Positions 35,645 to 43,519 of a stretch of DNA of 64,000 nt are shown here, in pieces. Position numbers and translations under genes: made by a program. Position 1 is the stretch's first letter; every line of letters begins with the position of its first letter. Below the pieces are notes generated by a model, which saw only the letters and a list, made by a program, of their open reading frames with translations, did not search any database and was not told where the DNA came from. Source of the stretch: an uncultured Bacteroidales bacterium (GTDB lineage Bacteria; Bacteroidota; Bacteroidia; Bacteroidales; P3); contig CAJOFL010000020.1 of assembly GCA_905233895.1 (NCBI GenBank), forward strand, positions 1 through 64,000, in the 5' to 3' direction.

Positions 35645-35890
35645 ATGACCGACCAAGAGAAACCCGCCATTGAGCAAAAAGTGAAGAACGCCCTTGCCCA
35701 GATTCGCCCCTACCTCCAGCAGGACGGTGGTGATGTGGAGTATGTCGACATGACCGCCGAAGGGGTTGTCATCGTGCGCCTCAAGGGCCATTGCGGTTCC
35801 TGCCCCCACGCCATGCAGACACTCAAGCAGGGTATCGAGCAGGCCATCAAAAAGGTTATCCCCGAAGTAAAATCCGTTGAAAAAATATGA
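35645..35890 (+). CDS. NifU C-terminal domain protein (iron-sulfur scaffold)
   Basis: The 81-residue single-domain protein carries the NifU/Nfu core (IRPYLQQDGGDVEYVDM) and the CxxC cluster site in LKGHCGSCPHAMQTL. Nfu-type proteins hold or transfer [4Fe-4S] clusters. It lies two bases after mrp and overlaps the next gene by four, consistent with a small iron-sulfur assembly unit. Confidence 0.92.
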   Translation: MTDQEKPAIEQKVKNALAQIRPYLQQDGGDVEYVDMTAEGVVIVRLKGHCGSCPHAMQTLKQGIEQAIKKVIPEVKSVEKI

Positions 35891-36432
35891 TCTACACCAA
35901 AACAGGCGACGGAGGAACAACGTCACTGGTGGGCGGTAGCCGAGTCGCTAAAGACGATAAGCGCGTTGAAGCCTACGGAACAGTCGACGAGCTGAACTCG
36001 CATATAGGCCTGCTGGCCGAGATTATGCGCCAACGGCAGGGAGGCTACTACGAAGAACTCAAAGCCGTGCAGCACAACCTCTTCACTATTCAGACCCTCC
36101 TCGCCACCGAGGACGAGACTATCTACGCCCGATTGCCGCAGTTGCAGTTCGAAGAGGTGGAAATCCTGGAACGCCAAATCGATACAATTACCGATATGCT
36201 TCCGAAACTTCATAATTTTGTCATCGCTGGAGGCAATATGACCGGTGCCCAATGCCACGTGTGCCGCACCGTCTGTCGGCGGGCAGAACGCTGCATAGTA
36301 TCTCTGGCTCACGATGTTAAGGTCGATGAGGTAATTCTTCGCTATATCAATCGCCTTTCCGACTACCTTTTTGTCCTTGCACGCTACGCAGTTATTGCCG
36401 AAAGCAAGGCCGAGGATTTGTATATCAACTGA
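35887..36432 (+). CDS. Cob(I)alamin adenosyltransferase, PduO type
   Basis: The 181-residue protein begins with the ATP-binding segment MIYTKTGDGGTTSLVGGSRV, then VEAYGTVDELNSHIGLL, and has the later family motifs NFVIAGGNMTGAQCHVCRT, CRRAER and YINRLSDYLFVLARY. It adenosylates cobalamin for enzymes such as methylmalonyl-CoA mutase. It overlaps nifU by four bases (ATGA), so it is co-translated with the iron-sulfur genes. Confidence 0.92.
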   Translation: MIYTKTGDGGTTSLVGGSRVAKDDKRVEAYGTVDELNSHIGLLAEIMRQRQGGYYEELKAVQHNLFTIQTLLATEDETIYARLPQLQFEEVEILERQIDTITDMLPKLHNFVIAGGNMTGAQCHVCRTVCRRAERCIVSLAHDVKVDEVILRYINRLSDYLFVLARYAVIAESKAEDLYIN

Positions 36433-36445
36433 TTGTAAAAAATAT

Positions 36446-36475
36446 TTTGTAGTATCCGAAAAAGGTGTACTTTTG
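36446..36475 (+). promoter_or_regulatory. Promoter of the DUF2795 gene
   Basis: TTTG (36446-36449), 18 bases and TACTTTTG (36468-36475) lie 23 bases before the ATG at 36499, giving the downstream DUF2795-DUF2520-tatD run its own start. Confidence 0.65.
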
Positions 36476-36498
36476 CAAAAATTTTTGAGAAAAAGAGT

Positions 36499-36720
36499 AT
36501 GTATTGGACACTTGAATTAGCATCGAAACTGGAGGACGCTCCCTGGCCTGCAACCAAGGAAGAACTTATTGATTATGCACAACGTACAGGCTCCCCTATG
36601 GAGGTAATCGAGAACTTGCAGGAGATTGAGGACGAAGGCGACCAGTACGAGAGCATCGAAGATATATGGCCTGATTATCCCACAAAGGAAGACTTTTTCT
36701 TTGAAGAGGACGAATACTAA
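36499..36720 (+). CDS. DUF2795 domain protein
   Basis: The 73-residue acidic protein (MYWTLELASKLEDAPWPATK, then LIDYAQRTGSPMEVIENLQE, with an acidic tail FFFEEDEY) matches DUF2795, a small conserved family of unknown function common in Bacteroidetes. It has its own promoter, and its C-terminal codons overlap the start of the next gene. Confidence 0.88.
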   Translation: MYWTLELASKLEDAPWPATKEELIDYAQRTGSPMEVIENLQEIEDEGDQYESIEDIWPDYPTKEDFFFEEDEY

Positions 36721-37510
36721 ATCGAATTACACCGTATCCATTGTCGGTTCCGGCAACGTGGCCACCCACCTTGCGCTGGCGCTCCATGGTGCCGGCCATT
36801 CCATAGTGCAGGTGCTTTCGCGCGAATACGACCATGCCAGCCTCCTCGCCTCTCGCGTGGGAGCCGAGCCGGTCGACAAAGCAGGGATGCTCCGCCCTGG
36901 AGCTGACTTCTACCTGCTCGCCGTCGCCGACGACGCACTCTACGACCTCGGGCTTGATCTCCATTTCCCCGAATCCATCATTCTCCATACCTCTGGGGCA
37001 ACCCCCGCCGAAGTGCTCAACCGCGTCAGCCACCACTATGGCGTCGTCTGGTCGCCACAGTCGTTCCTGCGCGACATAGCGATGGACTACCGGCATCTCC
37101 CCATCTGCATCGAGGGTAGCGACGATCGCACAGCAGACGAGATAGAACGGCTCTGCTCTTCGTTCTCCGACTGCGTTTACCGGCTCGATTTCGCCCAGCG
37201 CCGATGGGCCCACCTTGCCGCCGTCCTGGTCAGCAACTTCGGCAACGCCATCAATGCCCTCGCCCAACAGACCATGCACGACCACGGGATGGACCCCGAA
37301 ATGCTGCGCCCACTGGCCGAGCAGACCCTCAACAAGTGGAACTTCGGCAACCTGCGTGCCCAGCAGACAGGGCCAGCCATCCGGCACGACGAGAAGACCC
37401 TCTCCGTCCACCGCCGCCTCCTGGCCGACCAGCCCCAACTCCTCGAGTTGTACAATATCATGACCAAAATCATACAACATCCCGAAAAAACCAGAACTAC
37501 TGGCCAATAA
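36701..37510 (+). CDS. DUF2520/Rossmann-fold putative oxidoreductase
   Basis: An N-terminal NAD(P)-binding Rossmann fold (YTVSIVGSGNVATHLALAL) and a C-terminal helical DUF2520 domain (FAQRRWAHLAAVLVSNFGNA, LRPLAEQTLNKW) resemble pyrroline-5-carboxylate or ketopantoate reductase-like proteins; the substrate is unknown. The track ATG at 36626 would add 25 codons inside the DUF2795 gene. The in-frame TTG at 36701 (KRTNTKSNYTVSIVG) reduces the overlap to 20 bases and gives about 269 residues. Its stop overlaps the tatD start (TAATG). Confidence 0.82.
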   Translation: MKRTNTKSNYTVSIVGSGNVATHLALALHGAGHSIVQVLSREYDHASLLASRVGAEPVDKAGMLRPGADFYLLAVADDALYDLGLDLHFPESIILHTSGATPAEVLNRVSHHYGVVWSPQSFLRDIAMDYRHLPICIEGSDDRTADEIERLCSSFSDCVYRLDFAQRRWAHLAAVLVSNFGNAINALAQQTMHDHGMDPEMLRPLAEQTLNKWNFGNLRAQQTGPAIRHDEKTLSVHRRLLADQPQLLELYNIMTKIIQHPEKTRTTGQ

Positions 37511-38289
37511 TGTTCATCGACACCCACTGCCACCTCTATGACGAAGCCTTCGACTCGGACCGCCCCGAAGCCGTCGGACGGGCTATAGCAGCAGGTGTTG
37601 AGATAATGCTGCTGCCCGATATCGACAGCCAATCCACACCGCAACTTGACTCGCTGATGCAGGCTTCACCCGAGCACTTCCGCCCCATGGCAGGCCTCCA
37701 CCCAACTTCCGTCGACGACAACTTTGAACGGGAACTCGCCCACGTCCACGACCGCCTTTTCAATCCCCAACAGACAATATCACCATTCGTTGCCGCAGGC
37801 GAAATAGGCATGGACCTCTACTGGGACCGCACCTTTGAAGAGCAACAGCGGGATGTATTGCGGCGCCAGATGATATGGGCCGACGAGCTCAGTCTTCCCG
37901 TCGCATTGCATATCCGCAAGGCCCACAACGAAGTGTTCTCCATCCTGCGCGACCTCAACCGGAAGGCCTACCGCGGTGTGATGCACTGCTTCGGAGGCAG
38001 TGTGCAAGAAGCCGCCCGCGCAGTCGAGATGGGCTTCCACCTCGGTATTGGCGGCGTGGTCACCTTCAAAAACGCCACCCTCGCCGAAGTGGTGAAAGCG
38101 ATGCCGCTCGAACGGCTCCTCCTCGAGACCGACGCCCCCTATCTCAGCCCCGTACCCCATCGCGGACAACGCAACGAGAGTGCCTACATTCCCCTCATCG
38201 CCCAGCGCATCGCCGACCTCAAAGGCGTCACCCTCGACGAGGTGGCCGAAGTCACCACCGCCTCCGCCCGCGAGCTTTTCCAAATATAA
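37510..38289 (+). CDS. TatD family metal-dependent deoxyribonuclease
   Basis: The start is ATG 37510 (MFIDTHCHLYDEAFD), giving 259 residues; the track ORF from 37204 is an open extension. Metal-binding motifs are DTHCHLYDE, GLHPTSVDDN, GEIGMDLYWD, VALHIRKAH, MHCFGGSV and LLETDAPYLSPVPHRGQRNE. TatD proteins are TIM-barrel nucleases or amidohydrolases implicated in DNA repair or turnover. It ends the DUF2795-DUF2520-tatD run. Confidence 0.92.
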   Translation: MFIDTHCHLYDEAFDSDRPEAVGRAIAAGVEIMLLPDIDSQSTPQLDSLMQASPEHFRPMAGLHPTSVDDNFERELAHVHDRLFNPQQTISPFVAAGEIGMDLYWDRTFEEQQRDVLRRQMIWADELSLPVALHIRKAHNEVFSILRDLNRKAYRGVMHCFGGSVQEAARAVEMGFHLGIGGVVTFKNATLAEVVKAMPLERLLLETDAPYLSPVPHRGQRNESAYIPLIAQRIADLKGVTLDEVAEVTTASARELFQI

Positions 38290-38375
38290 AGCCAACTGCC
38301 TTATTTACAACGGATAACAGGCTTTATTCATGTCTATCTTCTTCGGTATCAGCTCAGTATGGTGCATGTGTCCGA

Positions 38376-38456
38376 GATAAGTCCGTGTTAAGACCGTATC
38401 AGGACCGTGCATCCTTGCACCAGAATGCGACCTGTTCCCTAGTCATCCCTATGTTA
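38376..38456. repeat. Dispersed repeat family B, module 1, copy 1
   Basis: The stretch GATAAGTCCGTGTTAAGACC, continuing through CCGTGCATC and GCGACCTGTTCCCTAGTCA to CCCTATGTTA, resembles the segment at 45782-45871. It consists of short degenerate TCCGTG(T/A)TAAG units followed by a conserved tail ending in CCCTATGTTA. It lies in the 547-base gap between tatD and kbl, which otherwise holds the palindromes below and the kbl promoter. Confidence 0.6.
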
Positions 38457-38566
38457 TAGCCTTGTTGGCAGCTACATGTTTGTTTCCAACAACTCAGCCG
38501 TGTCAAAGAATTCTCTCGGTTTCGAAACCAGTGCAAAGATACAACCCATTCCCCTTTCTGCCAATC

Positions 38567-38592
38567 AAAGATACGCATATATGCATATCTTT
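38567..38592. repeat. 26-bp near-perfect palindrome
   Basis: AAAGATACGCATATATGCATATCTTT reads the same on both strands apart from one mismatched pair. It stands alone between repeat modules, 34 bases before a second strong palindrome that shares GCATA/TATGC words. Confidence 0.75.
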
Positions 38593-38626
38593 TCGCCTAA
38601 CGGCTGTAAACATGCTAATTGCAATA

Positions 38627-38658
38627 CCGGGTTGCGCATAAGGATATGCGTAACCCGG
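38627..38658. repeat. 14-bp-stem hairpin with AGGA loop
   Basis: CCGGGTTGCGCATA and TATGCGTAACCCGG pair over 14 positions (13 Watson-Crick, one G-T) around the loop AGGA. No T tract follows, so it is not a typical terminator; a REP-like or protein-binding element is possible. Confidence 0.8.
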
Positions 38659-38676
38659 ATTCCAATCTCGTAGACG

Positions 38677-38707
38677 CCGGTAACCGGTAACTGGTAACTC
38701 GCATTGC
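38677..38707. repeat. Dispersed repeat family B, module 2, copy 1
   Basis: Three GGTAAC-type units (CCGGTAACCGGTAACTGG, then TAACTCGCATTGC) match the 31-base segment at 45885-45915 with only a few differences, the middle and last unit types being swapped. Confidence 0.75.
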
Positions 38708-38751
38708 AAACGGGATTTATGGCGGCAAGTGGAAAGTGGCAAATTATTTTT

Positions 38752-38781
38752 TTGCAGTGTTAAGAAATTTTAGTAATTTTG
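38752..38781 (+). promoter_or_regulatory. Promoter of kbl
   Basis: TTTG (38752-38755), 18 bases and TAATTTTG (38774-38781) precede the kbl ATG by 55 bases in an AT-rich stretch. Confidence 0.65.
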
Positions 38782-38836
38782 TAGGCTGATAGTTTGGCAA
38801 ACATTTATTGAAATAATAACGTAAAATATTGTAATT

Positions 38837-40018
38837 ATGTACACTAAATTCCAACAGCACCTGCAGAAAGAGCTGGCCGACATCGAGGCCGCCGGTCTTT
38901 ACAAGCATGAACGCATCATTGAGAGCCCCCAGGGCGCCGAAATCATGGTGAAGGGCAAGAAGTGCCTCAACTTCTGCGCCAACAACTACCTCGGTCTGGC
39001 CGACAACCCCGAGCTTATCGCCGCCGCCAAGAAGGGCATGGACGCCCGCGGTTTCGGTATGGCCTCGGTCCGCTTCATCTGCGGCTGCCAGGATTTGCAT
39101 AAGCAGCTCGAGAAGAAGATTGCCGAGTTCTTCGGCACCGAGGACACCATCCTCTACGCCGCCTGCTTCGACGCCAACGGCGGTGTCTTCGAGCCCCTGC
39201 TCACCGAAGAGGACGCTATCATCAGCGACGCCCTCAACCACGCCTCAATCATCGACGGTGTGCGCCTCTGCAAGGCCCAGCGCTACCGCTACGCCAATGC
39301 CGATATGGCCGACCTCGAGGAACAGCTCAAGGCCGCTCAGAAGAACCGCTTCCGCATCATTGTCACCGACGGCGTCTTCTCGATGGACGGCAACGTCTGC
39401 CCGCTGGACAAGATCTACGAACTCGCCAACAAGTACGACGCAATGGTGATGGTCGACGAAAGCCACTCCGCCGGCGTGGTCGGCAAGACCGGCCGCGGTG
39501 TCACCGAGCGCTACAACCTGCGCGGCAAGATTGAAATACTCACCGGCACATTAGGAAAAGCCTTTGGCGGCGCCATGGGCGGCTTCACCACCGGTAAGAA
39601 GGAAATCATCGACATGCTGCGTCAGCGCAGCCGTCCATACCTCTTCAGCAACTCGATGGCTCCCGGCCTCGTGGCCGCCGGAATCCGCATGTTCGAGCTC
39701 ATGAGCGAGACCAACGCCCTGCAGGACAAACTGCACGAGAACACCGACTACTTCCTGCGCCGCATGAAGGAGGAGGGCTTCGACTGCAAACCCTCGGAGA
39801 GCGCCATCTGCGCCGTCATGATCTACGACGCCGCCAAGAGCCAGCAGTATGCTGCCAAAATGCAGGAAGAGGGCATCTTCGTCACCGGCTTCTACTATCC
39901 CGTCGTTCCGAAGGGCCAAGCCCGTATCCGCGTGCAAATCAGCGCCGCCCACGAGCATGAGCACCTCGACAAGTGCATCGAGGCCTTCAAAAAGGTCCGT
40001 GCCGAAATCGAAGGCTAG
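38837..40018 (+). CDS. kbl: Glycine C-acetyltransferase (2-amino-3-ketobutyrate CoA ligase)
   Basis: The 393-residue PLP enzyme of the alpha-oxoamine synthase family has FCANNYLGLADNPELI, GFGMASVRFICG, DALNHASIIDG, VDESHSAGVVGKTGRG and the PLP Lys in LTGTLGKAFGGAMGG. The RFICG and GRGVTE forms fit Kbl rather than BioF, HemA or SPT. It cleaves 2-amino-3-oxobutyrate to glycine and acetyl-CoA in threonine breakdown. No threonine dehydrogenase is adjacent. The codon choice is strongly GC-ending, as in highly expressed genes here. Confidence 0.9.
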   Translation: MYTKFQQHLQKELADIEAAGLYKHERIIESPQGAEIMVKGKKCLNFCANNYLGLADNPELIAAAKKGMDARGFGMASVRFICGCQDLHKQLEKKIAEFFGTEDTILYAACFDANGGVFEPLLTEEDAIISDALNHASIIDGVRLCKAQRYRYANADMADLEEQLKAAQKNRFRIIVTDGVFSMDGNVCPLDKIYELANKYDAMVMVDESHSAGVVGKTGRGVTERYNLRGKIEILTGTLGKAFGGAMGGFTTGKKEIIDMLRQRSRPYLFSNSMAPGLVAAGIRMFELMSETNALQDKLHENTDYFLRRMKEEGFDCKPSESAICAVMIYDAAKSQQYAAKMQEEGIFVTGFYYPVVPKGQARIRVQISAAHEHEHLDKCIEAFKKVRAEIEG

Positions 40019-40031
40019 TAACGCTTAAGGG

Positions 40032-40128
40032 TTAACAAGTCAACGAGTCTACGAGTCAACAAGTCTATGGGCCACCCATCCGACTTCCAGACTCGCAGAC
40101 TCGTAGACTTTTAGACTCGTAGACTCCC
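40032..40128. repeat. Inverted array of AGTCTACGAGTC-type words
   Basis: The left half reads AACAAGTCAACGAGTCTACG continuing to AGTCAACAAGTCT; the right half reads AGACTCGCAGACTCGTAGAC continuing to TTTTAGACTCGTAGACT. The halves are complementary in several registers and frame a centre around GGGCCACCCATCC. It fills the gap between kbl and ribD and could fold into a long imperfect hairpin ending the kbl message, or be a simple-sequence element. Confidence 0.7.
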
Positions 40129-40130
40129 CC

Positions 40131-41066
40131 ATGGAAGACCCCGACGTGAAATACATGCAACGGTGCCTACAGCTGTCCGTGTGCGGGCTGGGGCGTGTGC
40201 GGCCCAATCCGCTTGTGGGATGTGTCGTGGTGAAAGACGGACGCATCGTCAGCGAGGGTTTCCATCAGGAATACGGCCACAACCATGCAGAACGCAACGC
40301 ACTGCTGCGAGATGGCGATTTCCGCGGAGCCACACTCTACGTCAACCTCGAACCTTGTTCGCACTACGGCAACACCCCGCCCTGTGCCGACCTCATCATA
40401 GAAAAAGGCATCCGTCGGGTGGTATGCTGCAACGACGACCCCAACCCCCTCGTCGCCGGCAACGGATTTCGCAAACTGGAGGCTGCAGGCATCGAGGTTG
40501 TACGTCATCTGCTTGAAGAAGAGGGGCGTGAGTTGAACCGCCGCTTCTTCACCTTCATGGAGCGGCGCCGCCCCTACATCGTATTGAAATGGGCCGAAAG
40601 CAACGACGGATTTATGGCCCCAAGCCCCTCAGAGGGAAACGCGAGGTACTGGTTGAGTACCCAGAAGCAGAACCGCCTCAACCACTGTTGGCGCACCGAG
40701 GAAGCAGCAATACTGATAGGTTCGGAGACCTACCTCCGCGACCACCCTTCCCTTACGGCCCGCCACTATCTTGGGCCGCAGCCACAACCCGTTGTACTCG
40801 ACCGGCGGGGGCGCCTCAACGATGTTCCATCCAATTGGCTCCACCTTCAGACGGCAACCGTCGAAGAGACCCTTACCGCACTCTACGAACGTAAAATACA
40901 GAGCGTCATAGTTGAAGGTGGCCGTCAAATACTGGATGCATTCATCTCGAGCGGCATTTACGACGAGGTGCGCATCCTGCGCAGCCCGCTCAATCTCGGA
41001 GGCGGCCTGAAGGCCCCCTCCATTCCACCCGTTGCTGTGAGCCGGCTGCTTGTCGTAGAGCCATAG
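40131..41066 (+). CDS. ribD: Bifunctional riboflavin deaminase/reductase
   Basis: The N-terminal deaminase has RPNPLVGCVVVKDG and the zinc site (GHNHAERNALLRDG, LEPCSHYGNTPPCADLII). The C-terminal reductase domain begins near residue 145 (RRPYIVLKWAESNDGFMAPS) and ends with SVIVEGGRQILDAFISSG. It catalyses the second and third steps of riboflavin synthesis. The 311 residues are shorter than the roughly 360 of E. coli RibD, because the reductase domain is compact. ribBA, another gene of the pathway, lies at 50.5-51.7 kb. Confidence 0.93.
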   Translation: MEDPDVKYMQRCLQLSVCGLGRVRPNPLVGCVVVKDGRIVSEGFHQEYGHNHAERNALLRDGDFRGATLYVNLEPCSHYGNTPPCADLIIEKGIRRVVCCNDDPNPLVAGNGFRKLEAAGIEVVRHLLEEEGRELNRRFFTFMERRRPYIVLKWAESNDGFMAPSPSEGNARYWLSTQKQNRLNHCWRTEEAAILIGSETYLRDHPSLTARHYLGPQPQPVVLDRRGRLNDVPSNWLHLQTATVEETLTALYERKIQSVIVEGGRQILDAFISSGIYDEVRILRSPLNLGGGLKAPSIPPVAVSRLLVVEP

Positions 41067-41111
41067 ATAGCCAGCGATTCACCTTCGCGAAAGGGTCCTC
41101 CAAAAAATTTA

Positions 41112-41143
41112 TTTGCGTATATCGGAAAAAAAGTGTACTTTTG
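41112..41143 (+). promoter_or_regulatory. Promoter of the coiled-coil/zapA operon
   Basis: TTTG (41112-41115), exactly 20 bases and TACTTTTG (41136-41143) precede the ATG at 41180 by 36 bases. Confidence 0.7.
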
Positions 41144-41179
41144 CAGCGCTTTTAATAGTGTGAACGAGACTGCAAAATA

Positions 41180-41476
41180 ATGTTCGACTTCGAGACAACA
41201 GTTGCCGGTATAGAGCACAAAGTGAGGTTGTTGGCCGACGAGGTGGCGCGGCTGAGGACGGCGTTGTGCGAGAAGGAGGACCAGTGTCGCTCCCTGGAAA
41301 AAGCATTGGAAAACAAAGAAATATTAATAAACAACCTAAAAGAAGAAAACAAAGTAATCAAGTTAGGGAACAGGCTAACGGAGAATGGCAACAGCACAGA
41401 GTTGAAACTGAAGATAAACCAGATGATTCGCGCAATAGACAAGAGTCTGGAGATAATTAAAAACCAGGAGATTTGA
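41180..41476 (+). CDS. Small coiled-coil protein upstream of zapA
   Basis: The 98 residues are almost entirely coiled coil (VRLLADEVARLRTALCEKED, CRSLEKALENKEILINNLKE) with no signal or membrane segment. It overlaps zapA by one base (TGATG) and shares its promoter, so a division-related partner of ZapA, in the manner of ZapB, is a reasonable guess from context only. Confidence 0.75.
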   Translation: MFDFETTVAGIEHKVRLLADEVARLRTALCEKEDQCRSLEKALENKEILINNLKEENKVIKLGNRLTENGNSTELKLKINQMIRAIDKSLEIIKNQEI

Positions 41477-41769
41477 TGGAAACAGTTGCAGCATCGGTAG
41501 CAATACTTGGACGTACGTACAAACTCCGCGTTGCAGCGGAGGATGAGGAGGCATTGCGCAAAGCAGCCGAAGCGATTGACACACAAGCCAAGAACTACGG
41601 CAACCTCTATGCCTACAACGACCATCAGGATCTGCTGGCTATGGTGGCACTGACGCAAATCACCCAACTGACCAAGATACAGAACTCGCTGCGCTACAAG
41701 GATACCGACCTGGCGCAGAAACTGCAGTCAATAGACAGTGTGCTCGACGGTATACTGCATCCGGTCTGA
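41476..41769 (+). CDS. zapA: Cell division protein ZapA
   Basis: The start is ATG 41476; the track's 41473 is a TTG one codon earlier. The 97 residues follow the ZapA pattern: an N-terminal beta strand region (VAILGRTYKLRVAAEDEEAL), then RKAAEAIDTQAKNYGN and a long C-terminal helix. ZapA stabilises FtsZ filaments at the division ring. The structured RNA region and rny follow, a conserved Bacteroidetes order. Confidence 0.85.
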   Translation: METVAASVAILGRTYKLRVAAEDEEALRKAAEAIDTQAKNYGNLYAYNDHQDLLAMVALTQITQLTKIQNSLRYKDTDLAQKLQSIDSVLDGILHPV

Positions 41770-41774
41770 ATCAG

Positions 41775-41965
41775 TTTGTAAACTCAACACCATTCAAATA
41801 CCGAGTCAGCTCAGGGGTGGGTAAGCTGTATGGCCGATACACCCGGCGCTCAAATCCTACATTCCCAGGGTTTACCACAACTCAGCAGTACCGGATGCGG
41901 TTTTTCTGACCAAAAACCTGTGCAAAAGCCCTCACAACGCCGACCTCCCTGCAACAAACAAAAAC
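41775..41965 (+). ncRNA. Candidate 6S-like structured RNA between zapA and rny
   Basis: The 208-base gap has no convincing ORF but shows long-range pairing. GTGGGTAAGC can pair with GGTTTACCAC, allowing one bulge and one G-T pair. Inside it TGTAT-GGCCG-ATACA forms a hairpin, and further partial pairs lie outside (CCG with CGG, GCTC with CAGC-side bases). A separate GGTTTTT-CTGAC-CAAAAACC stem follows. A long interrupted hairpin beside zapA is the setting of 6S RNA in many bacteria. The identification rests on position and hand-drawn pairing; boundaries are approximate. Confidence 0.45.
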
Positions 41966-41977
41966 TCAACACACACT

Positions 41978-43519
41978 ATGACAGTATTATGGATTATATT
42001 CGGACTGGTGGCCGGCGGCGGAATAGGCGTCTTGTTGACCACCACGGTACTGCGCAAAAGCCTGCTCAGCAAAAGCCAGCAGGTGCTCAAAGATGCCGAA
42101 GAAAAAGGTGAAATCATCAAGAAAGAAGGTGAACTCAAGGCAAAAGAACGCTCTCTTCAGCTGCAACGCGAGCACGACAAGCGCGTTAGTGAGCAGAACA
42201 ACAAGATGCGCGAAGCCGAGAACAAACTTAAACAGCGTGAGCAAACCCTCAACCAGAAAGTCGACGAACTCCAGAAGAAAAGTGCTGAACTCAAAGGGGT
42301 CAGCGACAAGCTCAACGTCGAAATCGAGAGCCTCCACAAACGCCAGGCCGAAGTGGAGAAAGTCTACCGCGAAAGCGTCAGCAAACTGGAGCACATCGCC
42401 GGCATGAGCGCCGACGAAGCCAAACAGCAGCTCATCGAAAGTATGACCGACGAGGCACGCGCCGAAGCCAGCACCACCATCATGGACATCGTCGAGGAGG
42501 CCAAAATCACCGCTAACGAGCAAGCCAAGAAAATCGTCATCCAGAGCATTCAGCGCACCGCCACCGAAGCTGCCGTCGAGAATACCGTTAGCGTATTCAA
42601 CCTTGAAAACGAGGAAGTCAAAGGCCGTATCATCGGTCGCGAAGGTCGTAACATCCGTACCCTTGAGAACCTCACCGGCGTGGAAATCATCATCGACGAC
42701 TCGCCCGACGCCATTATCATCAGTGGATTCGACCCCGTCCGCCGTGAGATAGCACGCCTCTCGCTCCACAAACTGGTCACCGACGGCCGCATCCACCCTG
42801 CCCGCATCGAGGAAGTGGTAGCCAAAACCCGCCGCCAGATTGAACAGGAAATCAACGAAGTGGGTAAGCGCACCTGCATCGACCTCGGTATCCCCAATCT
42901 CAACCACGAGCTTATGCGCATGGTGGGCCGTATGAAATACCGCTCCTCCTATGGCCAAAACCTCCTGCAACACAGTCGCGAAGTGGCCAACCTCGCCGCC
43001 ACAATGGCCGCCGAACTGGGTCTCAACCCCAAAATGGCCAAACGTGCAGGTCTTCTTCACGACATCGGTAAAGTACCCGAGACCGACCCCGAGCTGCCGC
43101 ATGCCATCTTCGGCATGAAACTGGCCGAAAAATACAAAGAGCATCCCGACATCTGTAACGCCATTGGTGCTCACCACGACGAGATGGAAATGAACAACCT
43201 CATCTCGCCCATCATCCAGGTGGCCGACGCCATCAGCGGTGCCCGTCCCGGTGCCCGCCGCGAGGTGGTCGAAGCCTATATCAACCGCCTTAAGAAACTT
43301 GAGGATATGGCAATGTCTTACCCAGGAGTAGTGAAAACCTATGCCATCCAAGCTGGCCGCGAATTGCGCGTTATTGTCGGTGCCGACAAGGTGAGCGACA
43401 TTGAGGCCAACAAACTCAGCTACGATCTCTCCAAGCAAATCCAAAGTGAGATGACATACCCAGGACAAATCAAGGTCACTGTCATCCGCGAAACCCGTGC
43501 TATCAACTACGCCAAGTAA
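41978..43519 (+). CDS. rny: Ribonuclease Y
   Basis: The 513-residue endoribonuclease has an N-terminal membrane anchor ([20 protein letters not shown]) and a long coiled coil (about 30-160). A KH domain ([20 protein letters not shown]) and an HD phosphohydrolase domain ([38 protein letters not shown]) follow. It starts mRNA decay at the inner membrane. The length matches the family, and lgt starts at the base after its stop. Confidence 0.95.
   Translation: MTVLWIIFGLVAGGGIGVLLTTTVLRKSLLSKSQQVLKDAEEKGEIIKKEGELKAKERSLQLQREHDKRVSEQNNKMREAENKLKQREQTLNQKVDELQKKSAELKGVSDKLNVEIESLHKRQAEVEKVYRESVSKLEHIAGMSADEAKQQLIESMTDEARAEASTTIMDIVEEAKITANEQAKKIVIQSIQRTATEAAVENTVSVFNLENEEVKGRIIGREGRNIRTLENLTGVEIIIDDSPDAIIISGFDPVRREIARLSLHKLVTDGRIHPARIEEVVAKTRRQIEQEINEVGKRTCIDLGIPNLNHELMRMVGRMKYRSSYGQNLLQHSREVANLAATMAAELGLNPKMAKRAGLLHDIGKVPETDPELPHAIFGMKLAEKYKEHPDICNAIGAHHDEMEMNNLISPIIQVADAISGARPGARREVVEAYINRLKKLEDMAMSYPGVVKTYAIQAGRELRVIVGADKVSDIEANKLSYDLSKQIQSEMTYPGQIKVTVIRETRAINYAK

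Noticed and set aside
36596-37507. 303-codon ORF on the minus strand
   Set aside because: Antisense to the DUF2520 gene; composition is that of a shadow frame.
37204-37509. N-terminal extension of tatD in the ORF track
   Set aside because: It overlaps the DUF2520 gene completely; MFIDTHCHL is the normal TatD start.
38290-38836. Insertion sequence in the tatD-kbl gap
   Set aside because: The palindromes are suggestive, but there is no transposase ORF and no paired terminal repeats or target duplication could be seen.
41830-42111. 93-codon ORF across the zapA-rny gap
   Set aside because: It runs far into rny in another frame and its product has no coding character; the gap is better explained by structured RNA.
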